Shown piece by piece: positions 8,414 through 16,191 of a stretch of 64,000 nucleotides of DNA. The stretch is from Sphaerisporangium rhizosphaerae (lineage in GTDB: Bacteria > Actinomycetota > Actinomycetes > Streptosporangiales > Streptosporangiaceae): positions 62,001 to 126,000 of the forward strand of contig NZ_JBHTCG010000020.1 of the NCBI RefSeq assembly GCF_042665155.1, read 5' to 3'. The notes under the pieces are model-generated. The model searched no databases and was not told the origin of the DNA. It saw only the letters and a list, made by a program, of their open reading frames with translations. Positions within the stretch are counted from its first letter, which is position 1, and every line of letters begins with the position of its first letter. The translations under genes and the position numbers were made by a program.

Positions 8414-9670
8414 TCAGAGGCTCGCGGTGGCGATGTCGAACGCCTCGATCAGGCGTGCCGCGCCGGCCCGGCCGGTGTCCGGGGTGAGCAGGGCGCGCTG
8501 GCGTTCGGCGCCCGTGCCGGTGCGGGCCAGTGCGGTCAGAAGCCGGTCGACCTCCTCCTCGTCGCCGGTCTCCCGCAGCGCGGGACGGATGCGGTCGAGC
8601 ATCTCGTCCACGAGCGCGGTGGCGGGCACCCCGCCGCCCGTCCTCGGATGCACGCCGTCGCCGTTCAGCCCGAAGCGGGCGGCGGCCCACAGGGCGGCCC
8701 GCAGGATCTCGGTGTCGCCGGGGTCGGCGGTGTCCTCGCCCGCCGCCAGTTCGGCGCAGGCGGTGCGCACCAGCGCGCGCGACAGAGCGGCCTGGAGCAC
8801 CGCCTCGTCCACGGTGGCGGCGACGTCCGCGGCCCTGAGCTCGACGGTCGGGAACCGCGCCGACGGCCTGGCCAGCCAGTACGGGTGCGCTGAGGGGACC
8901 AGCGCGCCGCTGCGATGCAGCATGGCCGTCACCTGGTCGTAGTGCGCGGCACTGGAGAAGTGCGGGGGGATGTCGGTGGCGGGCCAGCGGGACAGCGCGA
9001 CGGTGCGCCAACTCGCGTAGCCGGTGTCGGCGCCGTCGCAGAAGGGGGAGTTCGCGGAGATCGCGAGCAGGGTCGGCAGCCAGGGCCTGAGCCGGTTGAC
9101 CACCGCCACCGCCATCTCACGGTCGGCCACGCCCACATGGACGTGCAACCCGCACGTCTCCTGCTGGGTGACGATCAGTCCGTACAGGTCGCGCAGCTCG
9201 CCGTACCGCGCCTTCGCCGACACGGTGCGGGGGACGGCCGGAGGGGTGACCGGAGAACCGATGGCCAGGACGCGCAGGCCCGCCTCGGCCGCGGCGCGTC
9301 CCAGCCGGGCCCGGCCCCCGGCCAGCACCTCGCGAAGCCCGCCCAGGTCCGTCCGCACGGGGGACACCGTCTCGATCATGGACGCCAGCAACTCGGCCTC
9401 GAACCCGGTCGCCGACCCCGCCGACCCCGCCGGCCCGGCGCCCGTACCCGCCGTCGCGGGGGCGCCTGAGCCGGTCGCCGCGGCCTGCTCGGCGTGCCGG
9501 TCGGCCACGTGCGAGGGCTCGCCGGCCCGCGGTCTGTCGAGTACGTCCAGCAGTCGTGCGTTGCCGGGGACGGGGCGGCCGTCCAGGGCGTCGACGACCA
9601 GGAACTCCTCCTCGACGCCGAGGGTGACCGCGTCGCCCTCGGCCGGCCGATAGGACCGCGCGAAGCTCAC
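8414..9670 (-). CDS. GCS2-family carboxylate-amine ligase (YbdK-like)
   Basis: This 418-residue protein has the gamma-glutamylcysteine synthetase type 2 fold: TLGVEEEFLVVDALDG at the N-terminus (Mg/ATP-binding Glu cluster) and QQETCGLHVHVGVAD in the middle. YbdK-like members join a carboxylate to an amine using ATP and show weak glutamate-cysteine ligase activity. In actinomycetes a relative, EgtA, serves ergothioneine synthesis, but no egt genes are near. A Gly/Ala/Pro-rich insertion (residues about 65-90) is unusual. The start is GTG at 9670, directly after the stop of a 35-residue upstream ORF. Exact substrates are unknown. Confidence 0.85.
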   Translation of the reverse strand: MSFARSYRPAEGDAVTLGVEEEFLVVDALDGRPVPGNARLLDVLDRPRAGEPSHVADRHAEQAAATGSGAPATAGTGAGPAGSAGSATGFEAELLASMIETVSPVRTDLGGLREVLAGGRARLGRAAAEAGLRVLAIGSPVTPPAVPRTVSAKARYGELRDLYGLIVTQQETCGLHVHVGVADREMAVAVVNRLRPWLPTLLAISANSPFCDGADTGYASWRTVALSRWPATDIPPHFSSAAHYDQVTAMLHRSGALVPSAHPYWLARPSARFPTVELRAADVAATVDEAVLQAALSRALVRTACAELAAGEDTADPGDTEILRAALWAAARFGLNGDGVHPRTGGGVPATALVDEMLDRIRPALRETGDEEEVDRLLTALARTGTGAERQRALLTPDTGRAGAARLIEAFDIATASL

Positions 9671-9778
9671 CTACACCGTCCCAAGCCATGAGGGGGACAC
9701 CACGAGCAGCTCACGACGGCCAGGGCGCCTGCGCGACACGGGCGGCTTGCGGCGCTTCGGCTCGTTCATCGACGCCAT
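9671..9778 (-). CDS. 35-residue Arg/Lys-rich ORF abutting the ligase gene
   Basis: An ATG at 9778 opens MASMNEPKRRKPPVSRRRPG and the frame ends in TAG at 9671-9673. The next codon is the GTG start of the ligase, so the two frames meet with no gap. It is strongly basic at its N-terminus. It could be a small protein, a leader peptide for translational coupling, or chance. The rest of 9779-10046 shows no gene beyond the ribosome site at 10031-10038. Confidence 0.3.
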   Translation of the reverse strand: MASMNEPKRRKPPVSRRRPGRRELLVVSPSWLGTV

Positions 9779-10046
9779 TCTAAAACCGCCACCCCTCACC
9801 CACGAGCCCCGCAGGGCGATGATCGATGCGCCCCGACATTCCCCGGGCGAGGGGGAACATGCTCGCCCCGCACCGGTTCATGAGTGATCGACGTTCGGGG
9901 TGCCGCACGGCGAACGCGCACCACGCGTCTGGACGGGACCACGACGGCCGAGTCGGCATGCCCGGCGGAGGGCACGGATGGGCGGCACCTCACATTCCGC
10001 CGGACCGGAGAGGTGATTCCTCCGCGCTGCGGGGGAGGTGACGACG

Positions 10047-11144
10047 ATGGCGACGATTGAGATACAGAACCGGATCCAGCGTCATATCGACACGCTGATC
10101 GATACCGGCGCGGAGACCGGTGTGCAGGTCGCCGTCTATCATCATGGCACGCTGATCGTTGACGCGGTGGCCGGTACGGCCGACCCGGCCACCGGGAGGC
10201 CGCTCACCTCCGGAACGCCGATCTTCAGTTTCTCCACCGGCAAGAACGTGGCGGCCGTGCTGGCACATCTGCTCGTACAGGGGGGTCTCATCGATTACGA
10301 CACCCCGGTCACGGACCTGTGGCCCGAGTTCGGCGTGCACGGCAAGGCCACGGCGACACTGCGGCACGTGCTGACCCACACCGTCGGCCTTCCGGCCATG
10401 CCGCGACAGATCACCCCGCGCGAGCTTCCCGACTGGGCAAGGGTGTGTGAGGCGCTGGCCGCCGCCGAGCCGCGCTGGCCGCCGGGCACCGCCGTCGGCT
10501 ATCACTCGTACACCTTCGGCCATCTCGTCGGCGAACTGGCCCGCCGCGCGACCGGGCGGCCCATGCGCGCGCTGCTCCGTGAGTGGATCACCGCGCCGCT
10601 CGATATCGAGGGGCGGCTCTACTTCGCCGCTCCCAAGGAGTCGCTCGCGGGGCTGGCACGCCTGGAGCAGCAGACGCGGCAATGGCCTGTCGGCCCGGAC
10701 GACGGTGCTGCGATCCTCGCACCCTGGGAAAGCCGGCCCAGTGCCGACTTCGGCAACGACGACGAGATCCTGCGCGCCGACATTCCATCGGTGGCCAGCG
10801 CCACCGCTCACGGCCTCGCCGCGATGTTCGACGCCGTGCTGCGGGGCGAACTCCTGGACTCCGCGCGGTCGGCGCACCTGTCCGCGCTCGCGTTCGAGGG
10901 GACGGACCAGGTTTTCGGCAATCCCTCGCGGATGGCGCTGGGCTTCCCGGTCGGCAGGATCGGCGCCCCCGCCGAGGAGAACTCCGTGGCATTCGGATGG
11001 CCGGGCGGAGGCGGAAGCTACGCCTACGCCGACCCCGTGCGGGGGGTCGCCTTCGCGCTGACGAAAACCCGGCTCGTCCCGAACTTCGACACCGCCCTTT
11101 CGGTCACCGCCATTCTGGCCGACCATCTCGCCGGGACCAGCTGA
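10047..11144 (+). CDS. Serine hydrolase of the beta-lactamase / EstB family
   Basis: This 365-residue protein has a penicillin-binding-fold hydrolase domain. The S-x-x-K motif lies in FSFSTGKNVAAVLAHLL (Ser is the nucleophile), YHSYTFGHLVGELARRATG supplies the Tyr motif, and WPGGGGSYAYADP is the late Gly-rich motif. LRHVLTHTVGLP is the family signature. No signal peptide is visible, so it is probably a cytosolic esterase rather than a true beta-lactamase. ATG 10047 is chosen over GTG 10038 because GGGGGAGG (10031-10038) sits 8 bases before it. The PPOX gene follows 55 bases later on the same strand. Confidence 0.88.
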   Translation: MATIEIQNRIQRHIDTLIDTGAETGVQVAVYHHGTLIVDAVAGTADPATGRPLTSGTPIFSFSTGKNVAAVLAHLLVQGGLIDYDTPVTDLWPEFGVHGKATATLRHVLTHTVGLPAMPRQITPRELPDWARVCEALAAAEPRWPPGTAVGYHSYTFGHLVGELARRATGRPMRALLREWITAPLDIEGRLYFAAPKESLAGLARLEQQTRQWPVGPDDGAAILAPWESRPSADFGNDDEILRADIPSVASATAHGLAAMFDAVLRGELLDSARSAHLSALAFEGTDQVFGNPSRMALGFPVGRIGAPAEENSVAFGWPGGGGSYAYADPVRGVAFALTKTRLVPNFDTALSVTAILADHLAGTS

Positions 11145-11199
11145 GCATTTCGTGCGGCTGTGCCGGGATGGGATTCGCGACGATCAGAAGGAGAGAATC

Positions 11200-11733
11200 A
11201 TGTCCGATCACACAGCCGGCGACTCGACCGCGCCGCAGACCGGCCTCGGTCCGTTCTCGTCGCCCGGCGCCTGCCCGACGCCGTGGGAGGAGACGGAGTG
11301 GGCATTGCGCCGGATCCAGAAGTTCCAGCTGTGCACCGTGCGCCGGGATGGCCGCCCGCACGTGACACCGTTGCTGGCGGTGTGGACGCTGGGCGCGATG
11401 TGGTTCACCACCGGCGAGAACGAGCAGAAGGCCAAAAATCTCAGCGCCAACCGGCACTGCGCGGTGACCGCCGGAACCGGCACCCTGACCGGCGTGGACC
11501 ACGTCATCGAAGGCACCGCGAGCCTGGTCACCGACCAGGCCACCAGGGACGCCGTGGCGACCGCCTTCGAACAGGCCTACGGCTGGCAGCTCACCCGCGA
11601 GGACGGAACCTGGTACCACCTGGGCGACGCCGTCCGGACCGGCGATGTCCGCCTCTACCGGCTCCAGCCGGACAAGGGCTTCGCCTTCGCCACCGGTAGC
11701 GAGTCGTCCGAGACCCGCTACCGGTGGAGCTGA
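11200..11733 (+). CDS. Pyridoxamine 5'-phosphate oxidase-family flavoprotein
   Basis: This 177-residue protein has the split-barrel flavin fold: IQKFQLCTVRRDGRPHVTPLLAVW, then MWFTTGENEQKAKNLSANRHCAVT. This pattern belongs to FMN- or F420-binding PPOX-like reductases, not to genuine PdxH. The start MSDHTAGDS at 11200 follows AGAAGGAGAG. It probably shares a transcript with the serine hydrolase upstream. The substrate is unknown. F420H2-dependent reductase activity is plausible because the window also begins with an F420-type enzyme. Confidence 0.85.
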   Translation: MSDHTAGDSTAPQTGLGPFSSPGACPTPWEETEWALRRIQKFQLCTVRRDGRPHVTPLLAVWTLGAMWFTTGENEQKAKNLSANRHCAVTAGTGTLTGVDHVIEGTASLVTDQATRDAVATAFEQAYGWQLTREDGTWYHLGDAVRTGDVRLYRLQPDKGFAFATGSESSETRYRWS

Positions 11734-11902
11734 GGGCACAATGCCCGGCCGCCCACGCCGCCCTGCCTCGCGATCGCGCAGCGGCGATCAGGTGTGACAG
11801 CGGTCGCCCTCCGGGCGCCCCGCGCCGGGCGGAGGCACCCGGACGCCGACACGTCAGCTCATGGGGGCGCGTAGATCTACAACGTAAAGGCGACGGCTTC
11901 GG

Positions 11903-13576
11903 TCAGCGGTGGGCGGGCTGGAGGTCGGCGACGTGGCGGATCAGGTCGCCGACGTGGACGACGCCCATGCAGCGGCCCACCTCGTCCACCACCACCAGGT
12001 CGTCGTACACCCGCGCGGAGTCCTTGCCCGCCACCTGCATGGCGGCGATGACCGGGGTGGTCTTGGGCACGACGCGGGGCGGGTCGGCCAGGCGGTGCGC
12101 CGGCTTCTTGGCGTGCAGCGCGTGCCCGTAGGGGCCGGCGATCGACAGCAGGAAGCGGCTGCGCTCCACGCTTCCCCGTGGACGCTGATACTCGTCGACC
12201 AGGATGACGCTGGTGATCGACGGTTCGGTGCCGAGGGCCTCCACCACCTCCTCCGCCGTGGCGTGCATGCCCAGCGTCACCGCAGGCATGAGGAACTCCT
12301 GGACCCGGGGCCCGAGGTCGATCATCGACGGCTGCGGCTCGGCCGGCACCGGCAGCGGCACGTGCACCCTGCCGTGCGAGGGCCGCCAGTCGAGCGGGGC
12401 CAGCAGCGGCCCCTGGGCGAGACGCACCCCCCAGCCGCGCAGCGTCGTGAGCTGCGCCTCGTCGCGCACCTGGGGAGCCAGGACGTGGACGCCCAGGCTC
12501 TTGGCCATGTGCGCCACCGCCTCGCCGACGGCGTTGCGCCGCGCGTCGCGGGGCACCCGTTCCATCAGTTCGGGCGAGAGCACCAGCGCGTACGGCGCGG
12601 CGTCGGCGATCAGGTCGAGCGGGACGTGCGAGGTGCCGAGGCCGCCGACGGCGACCAGGTAGCCGATGGTCCGCAGGCCGTCGATGCCGGTCAGCAGGGC
12701 CCGCCGGTCGCGCGCCGCGACGTCGCCGGTGATCACCAGGATCACCTCGCGGGGGCGGCGGCTGGTGGCGCGCATGGCCTCGTGCAAGGGGGCGAGGGCT
12801 CCGGAGCCCTGGACCACCGCGTCCGAGGGCACGGTGAGCAGCAGCGGCAGCAGCGCCTCCTCGCGGGCGGCGGCATAGGCGGCGGCGACCGTCCCCGAGA
12901 CGTCCCCCGTGATCCCGATGGAGGCCGCCTCGGCTGCCGCCTCGACGGCGATCACCCCTCCGGTGTCCAGATCGACGATCGGGAAGAAGATCGCGGTGGC
13001 CCGCGGGGCTCCCGGCGTCCCCGGCGGGAACGACCCGAACGACCCGGAAGGTCCGGCTGGTCCGGACGGTCCGGAGTAGAAGCCCGGATGGCCCCCGGAG
13101 CCCGTGGGGCTGGAGGTGGGGGAGCCCGGGTGACCCCCGGTACCGGAAGTGACGAAGTCCGAATGCCCCGGGGTGTTGGAGGTGGGGAAGTCCCGGTGAC
13201 CCGTGGAACTGGAGGTGACGAAGTCCCGATGACCTGGGGTGCCGGACGCCGGGAAGTCCGGATGACCTGTGCCGGACCCGGGGTGGGACGAATGTCCTGT
13301 GGGGCCGGAGGCCGGAAAGCCTGGGTACGTCGCCGTCGGCGTCGCGCCGGGGTGTGGGGACGCGGGCGCTACTGGGTATCCCGGGGGGACCGCCTCCGGG
13401 CCGCCGGGGGCGGCTCCGTGGCGGCCGGGGGAGGGGGCGCCGGGAGATCCCGGTGAAGCCGGAGGGGCCATCGAGGCTCCCGGGGATGCGTCGGTATGGG
13501 TGGCGGTCGCCAGGATCGAGGCGGCCGGGGAAGAGGTTCTGAGGACCGTCACCCATGGATTGTGCTGCGGTTTCAT
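11903..13576 (-). CDS. Degenerate EAL-domain protein with C-terminal CBS pair and repetitive N-terminus
   Basis: Residues 1-190 are Pro/Gly/Ser/Thr-rich and include five 11-residue repeats. Residues about 190-420 match an EAL phosphodiesterase fold (IFFPIVDLDTGGVIAVEAAAE, then the closing block VRDEAQLTTLRGWGVRLAQGP), but the EAL triplet reads EAA and most metal ligands are absent. Residues about 430-557 form two CBS motifs (MHATAEEVVEALGTEPSITSVILVD; VYDDLVVVDEVGRCMGVVHVGDL). It is therefore probably a c-di-GMP or nucleotide sensor, not an enzyme. The ATG at 13576 has a GAGG placed too close, so the true start may lie downstream of the repeats. Confidence 0.75.
   Translation of the reverse strand: MKPQHNPWVTVLRTSSPAASILATATHTDASPGASMAPPASPGSPGAPSPGRHGAAPGGPEAVPPGYPVAPASPHPGATPTATYPGFPASGPTGHSSHPGSGTGHPDFPASGTPGHRDFVTSSSTGHRDFPTSNTPGHSDFVTSGTGGHPGSPTSSPTGSGGHPGFYSGPSGPAGPSGSFGSFPPGTPGAPRATAIFFPIVDLDTGGVIAVEAAAEAASIGITGDVSGTVAAAYAAAREEALLPLLLTVPSDAVVQGSGALAPLHEAMRATSRRPREVILVITGDVAARDRRALLTGIDGLRTIGYLVAVGGLGTSHVPLDLIADAAPYALVLSPELMERVPRDARRNAVGEAVAHMAKSLGVHVLAPQVRDEAQLTTLRGWGVRLAQGPLLAPLDWRPSHGRVHVPLPVPAEPQPSMIDLGPRVQEFLMPAVTLGMHATAEEVVEALGTEPSITSVILVDEYQRPRGSVERSRFLLSIAGPYGHALHAKKPAHRLADPPRVVPKTTPVIAAMQVAGKDSARVYDDLVVVDEVGRCMGVVHVGDLIRHVADLQPAHR
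13103..13267 (-). repeat. Five 33-bp tandem repeats encoding an 11-residue unit
   Basis: Residues 104-158 of the EAL-CBS protein consist of GHPDFPASGTP, GHRDFVTSSST, GHRDFPTSNTP, GHSDFVTSGTG and GHPGSPTSSPT. The DNA units have diverged, which suggests old in-frame duplication. Copy number may vary between strains. Confidence 0.8.
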
Positions 13577-13763
13577 CACCTCAAGGCACGCTGGAAGGCG
13601 GAATTCACGGATATTTCCCCCACTGTTGGAGGGAAGGATTTCTTTACCGACAGTCGGAAGCGCTGTCACACCCCGTAGCCAAGATCCCGTTCTGGGTGCC
13701 TCCATCTCCGCCGGTTCCCGGCTGTCCACGTGCGTGGTCCTTCGTCCTGTACTGTCGCTGGTC

Positions 13764-14501
13764 ATGGCGGGACGACCGGCGGCGGGCGGGGGGCGATGGG
13801 TGTCGGTCGCGCCCGAGCGCCTGGAGGGATGGCTGCGCGGGTTCGCCGAGCGGCACGGCGCGAGCGAAGCGGCCCTGCGGGACGAGGCCACGGCGGTCCC
13901 GCGCGGCGAGGTGGTGTGCCTGCGGGCCTCTGACGGCGCCGTCGCCGAAGTCCACGTCCCCTTTCCCCCGTTCACCGCGCCACCCTCCGCGGGTGTGCCG
14001 CTCGAGACGTCCACCGCCGAGGCGGAGGACGTTCGCGGTGAGGGCCTCCTCGCGGCCCTGGTCGCGCACGCGACGGCCGAGCGGGTGATCGGTGTCCTGC
14101 TCGTGCGGCTCGGCGGGCACGCGGCGGGCGTGTTCGAGGGACGGCGGCTGGTGGCCTCCAAAGTGGGCTCGCGCCTGGTGCACGGGCGCAGTGCGGCCGG
14201 AGGCTGGTCGCAGCAGCGCTTCGCCCGCCGCAGGGAGAAGCAGGCCGGCGAGGCGTCGCAGGCGGCGGCCGACGTGGCCGCGCGGGTGCTGGTGCCGCGG
14301 GTGGCGGCGCTGGACGCGGTCGTCCTTGGGGGAGATCGGCGCGCCGTGGACGCCCTGCGCGCGGACCGGCGGCTCGCGCCGCTTTTCGTCCTGGAGGCCG
14401 GGCCCTTCCTGGACGTGCCCGACCCGCGGCTCGCCGTGCTCCAGGACACCCCCAAGAACTTCCGCGCCGTCCGCGTCCGCCTGCTGGACCCCGCGGGCTG
14501 A
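13764..14501 (+). CDS. acVLRF1-type peptidyl-tRNA hydrolase / release factor
   Basis: This 245-residue protein matches actinobacterial Vms1-like release factor 1. It has an eRF1-like core with the catalytic loop HGRSAAGGWSQQRFARRREKQA (Gln following the G-x-S-like segment), then VAARVLVPRVAALDAVVLGGDRRAV and the closing FLDVPDPRLAVLQDTPKNF. Family members release nascent chains from peptidyl-tRNA on stalled large ribosomal subunits, as in yeast Vms1 and ANKZF1. The ATG at 13764 is leaderless or weakly led and is divergent from the EAL-CBS gene. The terminator at 14534 follows it. Confidence 0.8.
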   Translation: MAGRPAAGGGRWVSVAPERLEGWLRGFAERHGASEAALRDEATAVPRGEVVCLRASDGAVAEVHVPFPPFTAPPSAGVPLETSTAEAEDVRGEGLLAALVAHATAERVIGVLLVRLGGHAAGVFEGRRLVASKVGSRLVHGRSAAGGWSQQRFARRREKQAGEASQAAADVAARVLVPRVAALDAVVLGGDRRAVDALRADRRLAPLFVLEAGPFLDVPDPRLAVLQDTPKNFRAVRVRLLDPAG

Positions 14502-14533
14502 GCCCAGGCCTCCGCCGTCCGCGTCGGCAGAAC

Positions 14534-14563
14534 GGCGGGCCGGGACCTCGGTCCCGGCCCGCC
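14534..14563. terminator. 13-bp GC-rich hairpin between convergent genes
   Basis: GGCGGGCCGGGAC pairs with GTCCCGGCCCGCC around a CTCG loop. It sits 33 bases after the acVLRF1 stop and 34 bases before the esterase stop on the other strand, so it can end both transcripts. Confidence 0.8.
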
Positions 14564-14596
14564 GCTGCGACGCGCCCTGCCCAGGGTGGGCCGGGA

Positions 14597-15850
14597 TCAG
14601 GTGGCGGTGCAGGTGACGGTGGCCCCGGCGCCGGTTCCCGTGCCCTGGAACCCGAAGTTGGTGCTCTGCCCGGCCGACAGCCGCCCGTTATAGCTCGCGT
14701 TGGTGACGGTCACGGTGCCGCTGGTGCCGGAGTTGACGCCGCTCCATATGGACGTGATCGTGGCTCCGGAGGGCAGGGTGAGGGCGACCCTCCAGCCGTT
14801 GATCGCGGCGCCGCCCGCGGTGACGTTGACGGAGGCGACGAACCCCCCGGCCCACTGGTTCGACACCGAGTAGGCCGCCGAGCATCCTCCGGTCCCGCCG
14901 CTGGGCGACGGGGAGGGCGAAGGTGACGGGGAAGGTGACGGGGAAGGTGACGGGGAAGGTGACGGCGAGGGAGAAGGTGACGGGGAGGGAGAGGGGGTGC
15001 CGCCGTCGAGCGTGAGGTTCTTCTGCTGGACCTGCCACTGGGTGTTGCACAGGCCGCAGTTGGGGCCGACGAAGTTGGCCCCGGCCGTCGTGTCGCCCTT
15101 CAGCCGCCACTTGAGGTACAGCACCGCCACGCGGCCGAACTCGCCGCCGTTGGTCTGGCCGTAGGTGCCGCCGTGGCCGACGTTCAGATTGCCCATGAAG
15201 GCGGGCAGCCCCGACGGCAGTTTGCCCCAGTCGTCGATGGCGTTGGGGTAGGCGATGTCACTGGTGCCGCCGATGAAGTAGGCGATCGGCTTGGTCAGCC
15301 GGCGGAGCTGGTAGTCGTCGGAGTCGTTCAGCAACCCGCTGCTGAAGATGGTGGTCGTGGTGACACGCGAGTCGTTGGAGACGGCGTAGGCCTCCAGGCC
15401 GCCGCAGGAGTAGCCCCCTACGGCGATCTTGGTGGTGTCGAGTTTGCCGTAGTACTTGCTGCCCTGGCGGCCGTTCTCCGCGACCGCCCAGTCGATGGAC
15501 TGGGTGAGCATCTGGGACGTCGTCGAACCCGAGGCGTTCGGGCCGCCGCTGGCGATGGCCAGGAACCCGTACGAGGCGATCTCGCGGAGGAAGTTCTGCT
15601 GCGAGAGCCCGTTGGCGGAGCAGCCTCCGTTGCCCCAGACGAAAATGGGGAGTTTCTCGGACGGGAGGGTTCCGGGCCGGTAAATGGTGTGATTGGACAG
15701 GCCGGTGGAGGTCTCGTAATCGGCCGGATAGGGGCCTGAACCGCCGACCGCCGCGACGGCGGTCGGCGTCATGGTGAGCGCCACCATTCCGGCGCATATC
15801 GGGGCGACCGCGGCCGCCAGTACCGCGCTGATGATCGAGCGTTTTCTCAT
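14597..15850 (-). CDS. Secreted alpha/beta-hydrolase with Pro-Ser linker and CBM2
   Basis: This 417-residue exported enzyme has a signal peptide at 1-34 (MRKRSIISAVLAAAVAP, cleavage after AVAA). The hydrolase domain spans 38-280 with nucleophile Ser148 in GGYSCGG, a probable acid Asp198 (GGTSDIAYP) and His226 (NVGHGG). A (Pro-Ser)n linker (about 286-319) leads to a family 2 carbohydrate-binding module (about 322-417: GCSAAYSVSNQWAGGFVASVNV). The layout fits an esterase or cutinase-like enzyme anchored to cellulose or another plant polymer. GGAGGGCGAA fixes the start. A consensus promoter lies about 200 bases upstream. Confidence 0.88.
   Translation of the reverse strand: MRKRSIISAVLAAAVAPICAGMVALTMTPTAVAAVGGSGPYPADYETSTGLSNHTIYRPGTLPSEKLPIFVWGNGGCSANGLSQQNFLREIASYGFLAIASGGPNASGSTTSQMLTQSIDWAVAENGRQGSKYYGKLDTTKIAVGGYSCGGLEAYAVSNDSRVTTTTIFSSGLLNDSDDYQLRRLTKPIAYFIGGTSDIAYPNAIDDWGKLPSGLPAFMGNLNVGHGGTYGQTNGGEFGRVAVLYLKWRLKGDTTAGANFVGPNCGLCNTQWQVQQKNLTLDGGTPSPSPSPSPSPSPSPSPSPSPSPSPSPSPSPSGGTGGCSAAYSVSNQWAGGFVASVNVTAGGAAINGWRVALTLPSGATITSIWSGVNSGTSGTVTVTNASYNGRLSAGQSTNFGFQGTGTGAGATVTCTAT
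14894..14995 (-). repeat. Short tandem repeat encoding the Pro-Ser linker
   Basis: Units close to GGTGACGGGGAA (12 bp) recur and encode (Pro-Ser)n. The perfect runs suggest slippage and recent length change. The linker separates hydrolase and CBM2 domains. Confidence 0.8.
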
Positions 15851-16056
15851 TTCGCCCTCCGAAGGCGTGACAACGGCGCTCTGTGTCGGATGTGGCATAC
15901 GCGGCGGACGCCGGCGGGAGCCCGGCAACGGCACGGCCGACTCCCGCCGCGCCGGGCCGGCCGGCGCGGGATCGAGTCCGCGGATCGATACGGCGAACCA
16001 TCGGCTGCCGGTCGCGCTCGTGTCAGCCGCGATGAGCCGATGGGCAATGCGCAGTT

Positions 16057-16085
16057 ACTATCACTGCGGCGAATAAAAGTGTCAA
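16057..16085 (-). promoter_or_regulatory. Consensus housekeeping promoter for the CBM2 esterase
   Basis: On the minus strand a perfect TTGACA (16085-16080) and GATAGT (16062-16057) are 17 bases apart. Transcription would start near 16050 and leave a leader of about 200 bases before the esterase ATG at 15850. The gene-free stretch 15851-16191 otherwise holds only a GAAAGTTTC palindrome at 16181-16189, close to the 3' end of the PaaX gene. A palindrome of that type resembles xylanase operators in streptomycetes. Confidence 0.6.
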
Positions 16086-16191
16086 GCGACCGGGTTCAGC
16101 CGGTCGAGCGGAGTGCGCGCGGGCCGGAAACGCCCCTGGCGCGATCGGCATCCGGGCGGCCGCCGGTCGTCCGAGTGAGTGAAAGTTTCCT

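Noticed and set aside
11877..13556. Long Arg/Gly/Pro-rich frame on the minus strand overlapping the EAL-CBS gene
   Set aside because: It is a shadow of the EAL-CBS coding frame. Composition is Arg/Gly/Pro-rich with no domain, whereas the other frame has EAL and CBS motifs.
13577..13763. Short plus-strand frames before the acVLRF1 gene
   Set aside because: They have no ribosome sites and no protein-like composition; the region is a divergent promoter zone.
16181..16189. GAAAGTTTC palindrome considered as the operator of the CBM2 esterase
   Set aside because: It lies about 95 bases upstream of the -35 box and beside the PaaX stop. A single 9-base site is too weak to claim.
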